A DNA stretch of 64,000 nucleotides. It comes from Pseudomonas sp. 14P_8.1_Bac3. Lineage in GTDB: Bacteria > Pseudomonadota > Gammaproteobacteria > Pseudomonadales > Pseudomonadaceae. How positions within the stretch are numbered: position 1 is the stretch's first letter; each line of letters starts with the position of its first letter. Under the pieces are notes generated by a model. It saw nothing but the letters and a program-made list of their open reading frames with translations, was not told where the DNA came from and made no database searches. Below, piece by piece: positions 20,459 through 29,589 of the stretch. The stretch spans positions 186,001 to 250,000 of the forward strand of contig NZ_JANLOD010000048.1 of the NCBI RefSeq assembly GCF_025466085.1. The letters are read 5' to 3'. The translations under genes and the position numbers were made by a program.

Positions 20459-21892
20459 TCAGCCAAGGCAGCGCGTAACGTGCTTGACCGACTGATAGGC
20501 CGCCAGTCCCCATGGCCCAAGCTCACGGCCGATGCCGCTGCCCTTGGTGCCGCCCCAGGACGTCTCGACGAACACCGCCTGGGCCGAGTTGATCCATACA
20601 TGGCCGACGTCAAGGGTGTTGGCGATGCGTTCAGCCCTGACCAGGTCGGCGCTGATCACCGTGGCAACAAGGCCGAAGCGACTGTCGTTGGCCAACGCCA
20701 CGGCGTCGTCCTCCGAGCTGAAACGATGCGTGCATAACAGCGGGCCGAAGATTTCCTCCCCCCACAAACGGCTGGTGAGCGGCACGTCGGCGTACAGCGT
20801 CGGGGTGACGAACCAGCCGGGATCGCGCACCACTTCGCCACCGGCCATGCACTGCAGGTTTTCAGCGCGGGCGATGGCGAAGTAGTCGTTGACCTTGGAC
20901 CATTGCGCCTGGCTGGTGAGGGGGCCCATGTCGACTTCTGCCGTCAGCGGATTACCGACACGCAGCGTTTCGAATGCGCTCTTCAGGCGCAGCAGCAAGG
21001 CGTCGGCGATGCTGTCCTGGACCAGCAGGCGTGAAGTCGCCGAGCACATTTGCCCGGCGTTCCAGCAGATACCAGCGACGATCCATTCAACGGCCTGGTC
21101 GAGATCGCAATCGTCGAACACCAGAATCGCGGACTTGCCGCCCAGCTCCAGGGTGACCGGCCGGCAAAACGTCGCGGCGCTGCGCATCACTTGGCTGCCC
21201 ACGGCGTTACTGCCGGTGAAGGACAACTTGTCGATGCCCGGGTGATTGCTGAGCGCGGCTCCGGTCTCGGCTTTACCACCGACGATGTTCAGCACGCCGG
21301 CGGGCAGGCCCAGTGCGTCGGCGATCTGGCCGTAGGTTTGCTCGATCAACGGGGTAATTTCCGATGGCTTGAGCACCACCGTACAGCCTGCAGCCAGGGC
21401 TGGCGCCAGCTTCCAGGCGCTGGTGACCAGAGGGAAGTTCCACGGCACGATCAAGCCGACGACGCCGACCGGGTCCAGGCGCGTATGCGCAGTGAAACCG
21501 GGCGCCGACAGCGGCACTTCACGGCCCTGGCGAGCAGTCAGCTGCTCGGCAAGGCCTGCGTAATAGTTGAACGTGGCGACGGCGTCGTCGATGTCGACAA
21601 CGGCTTCATGATGCGGCTTGCCATTGTTCTGCATTTGCAAGGCGATGAGGGCTTCCCGTCGCTGGTCGATGTGTTCGGCAAATCCCCGCAGATACGCCGC
21701 TCGCTGTTGCGCACTGACGTTGCGCCACGCGGGGAGGGCGCTGCGCGCGGCGGCGACCGCCTGATCGACTTGCGCGGGGCTCGCCGCGATCAGCTCGGCG
21801 AAGGGCTGACCCAGCGCCGGGTCATAAACGGTGATGCAATCGACACCTTCGCCGTGTTGCCAGTGTCCGTTGATGTAGTGAGCAGCGGTCAT
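20459..21892 (-). CDS. NAD(P)-dependent aldehyde dehydrogenase (betaine/amino-aldehyde type)
   Basis: 477 aa. ALDH signatures are VGVVGLIVPWNFPL (about residue 140), the cofactor turn FTGSNAVGSQV (about 227), the general-base segment LELGGKSA (about 251) and the catalytic Cys in NAGQMCSATSR (about 286). The start overlaps the iron alcohol dehydrogenase stop by four bases (ATGA), so the two are translationally coupled: the alcohol made into an aldehyde by the first would be oxidised to an acid by the second. The substrate is unknown. Confidence 0.92.
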   Translation of the reverse strand: MTAAHYINGHWQHGEGVDCITVYDPALGQPFAELIAASPAQVDQAVAAARSALPAWRNVSAQQRAAYLRGFAEHIDQRREALIALQMQNNGKPHHEAVVDIDDAVATFNYYAGLAEQLTARQGREVPLSAPGFTAHTRLDPVGVVGLIVPWNFPLVTSAWKLAPALAAGCTVVLKPSEITPLIEQTYGQIADALGLPAGVLNIVGGKAETGAALSNHPGIDKLSFTGSNAVGSQVMRSAATFCRPVTLELGGKSAILVFDDCDLDQAVEWIVAGICWNAGQMCSATSRLLVQDSIADALLLRLKSAFETLRVGNPLTAEVDMGPLTSQAQWSKVNDYFAIARAENLQCMAGGEVVRDPGWFVTPTLYADVPLTSRLWGEEIFGPLLCTHRFSSEDDAVALANDSRFGLVATVISADLVRAERIANTLDVGHVWINSAQAVFVETSWGGTKGSGIGRELGPWGLAAYQSVKHVTRCLG

Positions 21893-23082
21893 GCGTCTAC
21901 CCCTTGCAAAACGCCCTGAACGGCGTTGCGAAAGATCTGGGTGTAATCGGCGGCGTCGAGGGCGCAGGCGTTGGTGTCCGAAGAAGAGATATCGGCCAGT
22001 GCCTGCTCTCCGACCCAGGTGGCAGCGCTGCTGTCGAGACCGATTTCACTCAGCGAATGGGGTATGCCCAGGCGTTGGCGCAGGTCCAGTACCCAGTCGA
22101 GAAAACCCTCGAAGTCTGGCCGTTGCAGTTCCAGATAGCGTGCGAGCCGCGAGATGTCGGCGCTGATCGCTGCCCGATTGGCGACCAACACATACGGCAA
22201 CAGGATCGCGTTCAACAGCCCATGGTGCTTGTGATAACGGGCCCCCAGCGGGTGGGCCAGCGCGTGGACACCACCCAGGCCTTTCTGAAACGCTACGGCC
22301 GCCATGGCGGAAGCGACCAACATGCCTTCGCGGGCGATCATGTCCTGACCATCGGCATGCGCCGCCAGCAGGTGCTGCTGGATCAGACGGATGCCCTCGA
22401 CTGCGACACCGGAGGACATCGGGTGATACAGCGGCGAGCAAAAGGCTTCGATGTGATGGGTAAGGGCGTCCATGCCCGTGGCGGCGGTCAACGCGGGCGG
22501 CAGGCCGCGGGTCAGTACCGGGTCGAGGATCACCGTCGACGGCAGCAATTCCGGGTGGCTGATGACACGTTTGATGTGCTGTTCGCTGTGGGTGAGCACT
22601 GCTTCGCGGCCCAGTTCCGAACCGGTCCCGGCGGTCGTCGGCAAGGCAATCAGCCGCGGAAGCTCCAGCCGTGGAAAGTCTGCCAGGCTCGGGTAGCAGG
22701 CAATGACCTGCGACCATTCGAAGCGCTCCAGGCCAAGCGGATCAGTGGTCGCCAGGCTGATACCTTTGGCGGCGTCCATGGCACTGCCGCCGCCAAGGGC
22801 GATCAGCGAATCGTGGCCGCCTTCCTTGAAGGCGGCAACACCGCGAGCCACGTCGTCCATGCTCGGGTTACTGGCGACATCGCTGAACACGCTGAACGGA
22901 AGATCGGCGTTGACCAGATGAGCCGTCAGCAACGCGAACGGTTCCAAGGCCAGCATGCCTGGGTCAGTCACCAGCAAAGGCTTGCGCATGCCGAACAATT
23001 TGCAGCGTTGCGCCACTGTTTCAAGCGCGCCGGGCCCGCAGAAAATCTCCGTGGGATAGTTCCAATAGTGCAGGGTGGACAT
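21889..23082 (-). CDS. Iron-containing (group III) alcohol dehydrogenase
   Basis: 397 aa from ATG 23082 (GGAG 8 nt upstream); the open frame extends further upstream but the family N-terminus is MSTLHYWNYPTEIFCGPGAL. NAD-binding GGGSAMDAAK (about 100-109), TTAGTGSE (about 150) and metal-site histidines in GMDALTHHIEAF, VHALAHPLGARYHKHHG are all present. It oxidises a primary alcohol to the aldehyde with NAD+. It is coupled to the aldehyde dehydrogenase and lies 59 nt behind the permease, so import, alcohol oxidation and aldehyde oxidation form one unit. Confidence 0.92.
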   Translation of the reverse strand: MSTLHYWNYPTEIFCGPGALETVAQRCKLFGMRKPLLVTDPGMLALEPFALLTAHLVNADLPFSVFSDVASNPSMDDVARGVAAFKEGGHDSLIALGGGSAMDAAKGISLATTDPLGLERFEWSQVIACYPSLADFPRLELPRLIALPTTAGTGSELGREAVLTHSEQHIKRVISHPELLPSTVILDPVLTRGLPPALTAATGMDALTHHIEAFCSPLYHPMSSGVAVEGIRLIQQHLLAAHADGQDMIAREGMLVASAMAAVAFQKGLGGVHALAHPLGARYHKHHGLLNAILLPYVLVANRAAISADISRLARYLELQRPDFEGFLDWVLDLRQRLGIPHSLSEIGLDSSAATWVGEQALADISSSDTNACALDAADYTQIFRNAVQGVLQGVDA

Positions 23083-23098
23083 CTGAAGCTCCAGATCG

Positions 23099-23124
23099 GC
23101 AAGGCGCAGGGGAGTGCGCCTTGC
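23099..23124. promoter_or_regulatory. Intercistronic perfect hairpin between permease and alcohol dehydrogenase
   Basis: GCAAGGCGCA (23099-23108) and TGCGCCTTGC (23115-23124) are exact reverse complements with a six-base loop. No T-run follows on either strand, so it looks more like an mRNA-stabilising or expression-tuning stem within the operon than a full terminator. Confidence 0.5.
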
Positions 23125-23141
23125 ACTACAAGACGAGGGTG

Positions 23142-24623
23142 TTATTGCGTGCGCAGTTGTGGGCTGAGAGTGCGCTGATAGGGTTTGGCCCAAACCATGT
23201 AGATCAGGCCCAGGACTGCCAGGATTGAAAACACCAGAATCACCGCCCATACCTGAAACCAGGGGGCACCGGGTGGTGCGAGTGATTCCCGTGGCCAGGC
23301 AACGTTGATGCTTTCGAACACCAGCCAGAAGAACGCCGCCAGGTTGACCGGCACACCCCAGCGTCCGAGGCTGAACGCGCCGGCTGCGGCTTTCCATTTG
23401 CCGCTCAGACGGGCGAGCAGGGCGCAGGTCACGACGATCAGAAACACCACGAAGAAACCGCCGCTGCCAAACGCGATCAGTGTGCCGACGGCCGTGGCAT
23501 TCAAGCCCAGTGCCAGGCCGAAGCTGGCGAACAGTGTGCTGAACACCATCGCTGCGAACGGCACTTTGCGCTTGTCCACACGCCGCAGCAGCGCCGAGGC
23601 AGGCAGGATCGAGTCCCGTGCCATACCGAAAACGGCACGACCGATGTAAGTCTGTACGGACACGATGCAGGCGATGAACGCCACCAGCACAACCGCCACG
23701 AACGGCCGCTCCGACCAGGCGCCAAAGGCGTCGACAACCGCAGGCGTCACCGGGTCGATGACCTGGCCGGACACCATGGCGGCGGTGTCGGTGTAAGACA
23801 AGGTGACGGCGAACGCGGTCAGCATCACGGTCAGTCCGACCAGGATCATCGAACGCAAAATCGCTCGCGGCGTCGACGTTCGGGCATCAGCGGTCTCTTC
23901 AGAAACTTGCGAACAGGCGTCAAATCCGAGGAAAGCCCAGCCACCAACCGCCATCGCTGTCAGAAAGCCTGACAGGTAAGAACCTTCAGCACCTTGTGTA
24001 GATGTCAGGCCTTCGAGCAACAACGAAAACGAGTGGTTGCGGAAAAACAGCAGCAACAACACACCAATACCGATGGACGCAATTGCTTCGGCAATGATGC
24101 CGGCATTGACGAAATACTTGAGCGGATTGATCCCGAACAGATTCACACCAAGACCGAGGAGCAACAGCACTGCGCCGCTGAGTACCTGAGCGTTCGCCGA
24201 CGGCGCTTCCCCGGCGAAGAACAGCCATAACCAAAACCCGCCCAGGTAGGCCACGGTGGTCAATGAGGCCAACGCAGACGCCAGGTACATGAATCCCGTG
24301 AACCAGGCCAGACGGTCGCCGGACAGGCGTTTGACCCACTGATAACAGCCGCCGGCCAGCGGGTATTGCGAGGCCAGCTCGGCATACACCAGCGCCACCA
24401 GCAATTGCAGGGCCAGGCACAACGGGACTATCCACACCCACGATGGCCCGACACTCATCGCACCCAGGGACATCACCGAGTAGATGCCAACCACCGGCGA
24501 GACCGTGGCGAACCCAACGGAAAACGAAGACCAGAGCGACAGGCCACGGTGCAACTCCTGAGCGTAGCCCTGGCTGTGCAGCAGGTGTTCATCGGCGTTT
24601 TGCCTTGCAGGAGACGAACTCAT
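23142..24623 (-). CDS. APC-superfamily amino acid/amine permease
   Basis: 493 aa, twelve predicted membrane helices. The N-terminus has HSQGYAQELHRGLSLWSSFSVGFATVSP, the consensus of the amino acid-choline transporter branch, and the conserved GGWAFLGFDACSQVSEET segment in helix 6. It is an inner-membrane importer, probably of an amine, amino alcohol or amino acid that feeds the coupled alcohol and aldehyde dehydrogenases downstream. The substrate cannot be fixed from sequence. Confidence 0.9.
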   Translation of the reverse strand: MSSSPARQNADEHLLHSQGYAQELHRGLSLWSSFSVGFATVSPVVGIYSVMSLGAMSVGPSWVWIVPLCLALQLLVALVYAELASQYPLAGGCYQWVKRLSGDRLAWFTGFMYLASALASLTTVAYLGGFWLWLFFAGEAPSANAQVLSGAVLLLLGLGVNLFGINPLKYFVNAGIIAEAIASIGIGVLLLLFFRNHSFSLLLEGLTSTQGAEGSYLSGFLTAMAVGGWAFLGFDACSQVSEETADARTSTPRAILRSMILVGLTVMLTAFAVTLSYTDTAAMVSGQVIDPVTPAVVDAFGAWSERPFVAVVLVAFIACIVSVQTYIGRAVFGMARDSILPASALLRRVDKRKVPFAAMVFSTLFASFGLALGLNATAVGTLIAFGSGGFFVVFLIVVTCALLARLSGKWKAAAGAFSLGRWGVPVNLAAFFWLVFESINVAWPRESLAPPGAPWFQVWAVILVFSILAVLGLIYMVWAKPYQRTLSPQLRTQ

Positions 24624-24941
24624 TGTTCACCTCCGGAATTAGAACTGATGGCGGCGCAACGACGAGCACGACCGGACGCGAACGAAAGTGACATACAGAT
24701 TCCTTGAGTCGGCAGACACATTATTTTTAGGATCGCCTTGTTTGCAGGCGTACCGACGAAACGGGCTCCCTCAGTGAAGGAGTAGACGGAGCTTAAGATG
24801 ACTAAACATCAAAGAAAATTCATATGTTCTGAGGCTGACATCTTGGTTTTTAGATGTTTGATGCGAAGGGATGGAGGCGGGATTCAAGGGCGGCGGTGGG
24901 AATCGATTAAAATTGCTGAATCATCGTCGCCTGGAATGAAA

Positions 24942-24963
24942 GAGCCCGCCAAAAGGCGGGCTC
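24942..24963. terminator. Rho-independent (bidirectional) terminator
   Basis: A perfect 9-bp stem, GAGCCCGCC / GGCGGGCTC, with an AAAA loop at 24951-24954 is followed by GTTTT on the plus strand and by a CTTT tract on the minus strand. It ends the RND efflux operon (stop at 24985) on the minus strand. Confidence 0.9.
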
Positions 24964-24984
24964 GTTTTGATCGTTACTCCTTGC

Positions 24985-27900
24985 TCAGGCCGGTGAGCCC
25001 ACACTCAAAGTAGTGTCGGTGCTGGGCGACTTTCCTTCCTTGCGCATTGCCGTTTTACGTACGAGTGCATAAAAGACGGGTGTGAACAGCAGTCCAAACA
25101 ATGTCACACCAATCATCCCGAAGAACACCGAGGTGCCCACGGCTTTACGCATTTCGGAGCCCGCACCTGGCGTGGTCACCAACGGCAGCACACCGAGGAT
25201 GAACGCCAGCGAGGTCATCAGGATCGGTCGTAGACGTAGCTTGGAAGCCTGCACTACCGCGTCGATGCGTTCCATCCCGTCACGCTCGAGTTGCACGGCG
25301 AACTCGACGATCAGAATGGCGTTTTTCGCCGCCAGTCCGACCAATACCACGAAGCCGATCTGGGTCAGGATATTCATGTCCAGGCCCATTATTTTCAGTC
25401 CCGCAGAGGCTGCCAACAGGCACATCGGAACGATGAGCAGAATCGACAGCGGAATCGACCAGCTACCGTATTGCGCGGCCAGGACGAGGTATACGAACAA
25501 GACACACAGCGGGAAGATCAGCAGGCCGGTGTTGCCCGCCGTGGTTTGTTGGTAGGTCAGATCTGTCCATTCATAGGCTATGCCCGGTGGAAGCACTTTC
25601 TTAGCCAGCGCCTCCATGGTGGCTGTGGCAAAAGCCGAGCCTTTGCCTGGTAAGGTATCACCGCTGATTTCGGTGGCCGGGTACAAGTTGTAGCGCGGCA
25701 CACGGTCGGCGCCGGTGATGTCGCTCAGGCGCGTGACGCTGCCGACAGGCACCATGTTGCCGTCGCTGTTGCGGGTCTTGATTTTCGCCAGGTCTTCAGC
25801 GGTAGCGCGATAGGGCAGGTCGGCCTGGGCCGTGACCCGGTACGTACGGCCGAGGATGTTGAAGTCGTTGATGTAGGTCGAGCCGAAATAGGTCTCGATG
25901 GCTTCGTTGATCCGGTTCGCCGGCACCCCGAGCATCTCGGCTTTTTCACGGTCGAGGTCGACTTTCAGTTGCGGCGTACTCGCCGAGTAGGTGGTGTAGA
26001 CCCCAACCATGCCCGGCGTGGCGTTGGCGGCGGCTACGAGGTCATTGGTTGCTTTGGCCAACGCTTCAGGGCCCAAGCCACCACGATCTTCAAGGCGCAT
26101 GGCAAAGCCGCCAGTATTGCCGATACCTTCAACTGGCGCCGGAGGCACCACGATGATGCTGGCATCGGCAATGCTTGCCAGACGCTTGCGCAGTTCTGCG
26201 GCGATCTTGTCACCTGTCTGACCTTCCTTGATGCGTTCCGGGAACGGTTTGAGTACGACATACAATGCAGCCGAGTTTGAGGAGATAGTACCGGTGGCAC
26301 CGGAAAAACCGGAGAACACCGGAACTCGTTCAACGCCGGGAACTGCCGCAGCGACGCTCTCGATTTCTCGCGCAACTTTAGTTGTCCGTTCGAGCGACGC
26401 ACCACCTGGGGTTTGGGCGACAACAATCAAGTAACCACGATCCATTGCTGGAATGAAACCTTTGGGGCTATCGATCAGCAGGTAGGCTGTAGCGCCGATC
26501 AGTAATGCATACAACACAAGCATTGTCGGCGTCATCCCGATCAAGCGTCGCACCAGGCGTGCATAGCCCTCGGACATGCGCTCGAAACCACGGTTGAACG
26601 AGGCCCCGGCGCCGTGAATCAACGTCCATACACCTTCGAAGCGACGGCGCTTTTGCGGTTTATCACCCGGCTTGACGTGGCCTTTGAGGATCATGGCGGC
26701 CAGGGCAGGGGACAGGGTTAACGAGTTGAAGCAGGAGATCGCCGTTGCAATCGCAATGGTGATGCCGAACTGACGGAAGAACTGCCCGGAAATACCGCTG
26801 ATGAAGGCTGTGGGCACGAACACCGCGCACAGCACCAGGGTAATGGCGAACAGCGCGCCGCTGACTTCCTGCATCGTCAGCAGAGTGGCTTCTCGCGGTG
26901 TCTTGCCTTCGCTCAAGTGTCGCTCGACGTTTTCGACCACGACAATGGCGTTGTCGACCACGATCCCCACGGACAGCACCAGACCGAACAGCGTCAGGTT
27001 ATTGATCGAGAAACCGAGCGCCATCATCGCCGCCAGCGTGCCGATCAGGGAAATCGGGATAGCCAGAATCGGGATGATGGACGGACGCCAGCCCTGCAGG
27101 AAGATCAGGATGACCACGACCACCAGCACGACGGCTTCGTAGATGGTCTTGACCAGTTCGCTGACGCTATCGGCGATGAACTCGGTTGGGTTGTACGCGA
27201 TGCTGTAGTCGATGCCCTTGGGGAACTCTTGCTTGAGTGCTTCCATGGTGCGTTCGATTTCACGGGTCGTCGACAGTGCGTTGGCGCCTGGGCGTTGCAG
27301 TACCTGCACGGCTACGGTGGGCTTGCCTTCCAGATAGCTGTCGGTGGAGTAGGCCAGTGCGCCGATTTCAGTGCGGGCGACATCCTTGAGGCGCACGACA
27401 CGACCGTCTGCACCTTTTTTGAGGATGATGTTGTCGAACTCGGCCGGCTCTTTCATCCGCCCCTCGAAAATCAGGTTCGGTTGGAACGACTGACTCTCTA
27501 CCGGAGGTTGCGCAATGGTACCGCCGGCTACCTGGGTGTTCTGATTACGCACGGCAGCGACGATTTCGTCGGGGGTTAAATCCAATGCGGCGGCGCGCTC
27601 AGGATCCAGCCAGATACGCATGGAATATTCACGGGCGCCGAAATACTGAATGTCGCCCACGCCATCGAGTCGCTTGATCACGTCGGCGACGCGGCGAATC
27701 ATGTAGTTGGACACGTACAGTTGGTCGTAACTACCGTCAGGAGAGAACAGAAATACCGAACAGAACTGCGTCGGTGACGATTTACGCACTGACACACCGT
27801 TGCGTTGCACCGGTTGCGGCAGGCGCGGAATCGCCAACGACACACGGTTCTGCACCTGCACCTGGGCCTTATCGAGGTCGGTGCCGGGCTTGAACGTGAC

Positions 27901-28179
27901 GGTCAGATTCAGGCCACCATCGGACGTCGCCTGGCTATACATGTAGATCATGTCTTCGACGCCGTTGACCTCCTGCTCGATCGGCGTGGCAATGGTTTCG
28001 GCCACGGTCTGGGCAGAGGCACCGGGGTAACTGGTGGTGACTACTACGGTCGGAGGAACGATGTTTGGGTATTCCGCCACTGGCAATACCAGGTACGCCA
28101 GCGCACCGACGATTACCGTGACAATCGACAGGACAATGGCCAGCACCGGCCGTTGAACGGAGAGGCTACCAAGGCTCAT
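24985..28179 (-). CDS. RND multidrug efflux transporter (HAE1, MexF-like)
   Basis: 1064 aa. Helix 1 is followed by the porter domain (VAEYPNIVPPTVVVTTSYPGAS), and there are twelve membrane helices in two halves. Helix 4 reads GIVVDNAIVVVENVE and helix 10 GLAAKNAILIVEFA, with the proton-relay Asp and Lys recognisable. In AcrB the pair in helix 4 is Asp-Asp, and here the second residue is Asn. It forms the inner-membrane trimer of a tripartite pump with the adaptor whose stop overlaps its start (ATGA). No outer-membrane gene follows; a terminator does. Confidence 0.95.
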   Translation of the reverse strand: MSLGSLSVQRPVLAIVLSIVTVIVGALAYLVLPVAEYPNIVPPTVVVTTSYPGASAQTVAETIATPIEQEVNGVEDMIYMYSQATSDGGLNLTVTFKPGTDLDKAQVQVQNRVSLAIPRLPQPVQRNGVSVRKSSPTQFCSVFLFSPDGSYDQLYVSNYMIRRVADVIKRLDGVGDIQYFGAREYSMRIWLDPERAAALDLTPDEIVAAVRNQNTQVAGGTIAQPPVESQSFQPNLIFEGRMKEPAEFDNIILKKGADGRVVRLKDVARTEIGALAYSTDSYLEGKPTVAVQVLQRPGANALSTTREIERTMEALKQEFPKGIDYSIAYNPTEFIADSVSELVKTIYEAVVLVVVVILIFLQGWRPSIIPILAIPISLIGTLAAMMALGFSINNLTLFGLVLSVGIVVDNAIVVVENVERHLSEGKTPREATLLTMQEVSGALFAITLVLCAVFVPTAFISGISGQFFRQFGITIAIATAISCFNSLTLSPALAAMILKGHVKPGDKPQKRRRFEGVWTLIHGAGASFNRGFERMSEGYARLVRRLIGMTPTMLVLYALLIGATAYLLIDSPKGFIPAMDRGYLIVVAQTPGGASLERTTKVAREIESVAAAVPGVERVPVFSGFSGATGTISSNSAALYVVLKPFPERIKEGQTGDKIAAELRKRLASIADASIIVVPPAPVEGIGNTGGFAMRLEDRGGLGPEALAKATNDLVAAANATPGMVGVYTTYSASTPQLKVDLDREKAEMLGVPANRINEAIETYFGSTYINDFNILGRTYRVTAQADLPYRATAEDLAKIKTRNSDGNMVPVGSVTRLSDITGADRVPRYNLYPATEISGDTLPGKGSAFATATMEALAKKVLPPGIAYEWTDLTYQQTTAGNTGLLIFPLCVLFVYLVLAAQYGSWSIPLSILLIVPMCLLAASAGLKIMGLDMNILTQIGFVVLVGLAAKNAILIVEFAVQLERDGMERIDAVVQASKLRLRPILMTSLAFILGVLPLVTTPGAGSEMRKAVGTSVFFGMIGVTLFGLLFTPVFYALVRKTAMRKEGKSPSTDTTLSVGSPA

Positions 28180-29345
28180 TGCGCACCTGCCACGGAGGTC
28201 AGACCTTCATCAATAGGCTTGAGTTGTACGGCGACTTTCTCGCCGGCCTGAGCACGCTGCAGGCCGGAGACGATGACGCGGTCGCCAGCCTCCAGGCCTT
28301 CGGTCACTTCACGCAACGTGCCGAATAGTCGACCGAGTTTTACTGGGCGTACATGCACCGTGTCCTGTGTGTCGACGACGTTCAGGACACGTCGCGTAGC
28401 ATCGCTGGACAATGCGGAGTCCGGCACCAGGAGCGCCTGATGCGGTGCTTCGCTGATCAGTTCAACCCGCCCGAACTGCCCTGGATTGAGCGAGTGCTCG
28501 TTGTTGGCCACTCTCGCGCGGCCGCGCAGGGTACCGGTGGAGCGATCAAGGCGATTTTCGATAAAGTCGAGTTTTCCCAGGCGCGGCGCGCCGGTCTCGC
28601 CCGGCAGGCTGATCCGTACTTCGCTGCCCAGATTGTCGGCCGATTCACGTTTGCCATCCGCCACCAGTCGGCCGTAACGCAAGTAGGTTTCTTCGTCGAT
28701 ATCGAAATAAATGTCGATGGGGTCGATCGAGACGATGGTGGTAAGCAGCGTGGCGCTGGCATCGCCACCGGCGATGAGATTGCCCTGGCTGACCAATTTA
28801 CGGCTGATGCGCCCACTCATGGGGGCACGGATCTCAGTGAAGGACAGGTCGAGTTTGGCACGCGCCAACGCGCCCGTTGCGCTCATGACTGCGGCCTGCG
28901 CGGCTTGCTGTTCCTGGGTTCGTTGATCAAGGATCGAAGTGGCAATCGCTCCTGAAGAAATCAGCCGCTTTGCACGTACGAGCTCGATGTCTGCCAACTG
29001 CAACTGAGAGCGAGCATCAGCCAGTCGACCTTCGCTCTGTGTGAGCGCGGCCTGATAAGGGCGAGGGTCGATCAGGAAGAGCAGGTCGCCTTTCTTGACG
29101 AACGCCCCGTCACGAAAAGCGATCTGTTCGATATACCCGCCTACGCGAGCGCGGATGTCTACGGCGTCCGTAGCCTCAAACCGTCCACTAAACCCATCTC
29201 TCCCTGTGACTTCACGCTGAATGGGAGGGCTGACGAAAACGGTTTGAACAGCCGTGGGTGCTGGTATGTCTTCCTTGCACGCGGCCAATACGGTCAACGC
29301 AATGGCGGTCAATGCAAAGCGGGAGGTGTTTCTGATGGTTAGCAT
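28176..29345 (-). CDS. RND efflux periplasmic adaptor lipoprotein (MexE-like)
   Basis: 389 aa. A lipobox, LTVLAACKED, shows signal peptidase II cleavage before Cys23 and anchoring to the inner membrane. Then come a barrel-sandwich (GGYIEQIAFRDGAFVKKGDLLF), a coiled-coil hairpin (SQLQLADIELVRAKRLI and neighbours), the lipoyl half and a beta-barrel. Membrane fusion proteins of this type link the RND pump to an outer-membrane channel. It is the first gene of the pump operon, and the promoter is in the 244-bp gap before it. Confidence 0.94.
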   Translation of the reverse strand: MLTIRNTSRFALTAIALTVLAACKEDIPAPTAVQTVFVSPPIQREVTGRDGFSGRFEATDAVDIRARVGGYIEQIAFRDGAFVKKGDLLFLIDPRPYQAALTQSEGRLADARSQLQLADIELVRAKRLISSGAIATSILDQRTQEQQAAQAAVMSATGALARAKLDLSFTEIRAPMSGRISRKLVSQGNLIAGGDASATLLTTIVSIDPIDIYFDIDEETYLRYGRLVADGKRESADNLGSEVRISLPGETGAPRLGKLDFIENRLDRSTGTLRGRARVANNEHSLNPGQFGRVELISEAPHQALLVPDSALSSDATRRVLNVVDTQDTVHVRPVKLGRLFGTLREVTEGLEAGDRVIVSGLQRAQAGEKVAVQLKPIDEGLTSVAGAQ

Positions 29346-29468
29346 GGAATCGGCCTACTCAAGTACTGCCACGCCTAGCTTGAGGGCTGCGCAGCGACGC
29401 GTGTTAAGTCATGGAATGACGTGCGTGTACGATAAGCAGCCGGACAGCGGCGAGTAAGTAGGTTGGCG

Positions 29469-29484
29469 TTCCGGTATTAGCGGA
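29469..29484. promoter_or_regulatory. Candidate LysR operator upstream of the efflux operon
   Basis: TTCCG-GTAT-TAGCGGA. The same half sites occur at 30869-30884 as TTCCG-TATA-TAGCGGA before the divergent oxidoreductase. It is 124 bases upstream of the adaptor start. Shared placement at both promoters next to one LysR gene suggests a common operator (inference). Confidence 0.5.
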
Positions 29485-29589
29485 CGTTTGCTTCCGTAAT
29501 TGTTTCTTTGATCAACCAATATCCGGCTGATTGGGGGTGGAAAGCGGACGGGTTGCTTGCTCCCGGTTCTGGTCGGGAGCTCACTCAAA

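Noticed and set aside
24798..25013. Short plus-strand frame after the permease promoter region
   Set aside because: It runs through the rho-independent terminator at 24942-24963 and into the RND gene end; no conserved features.
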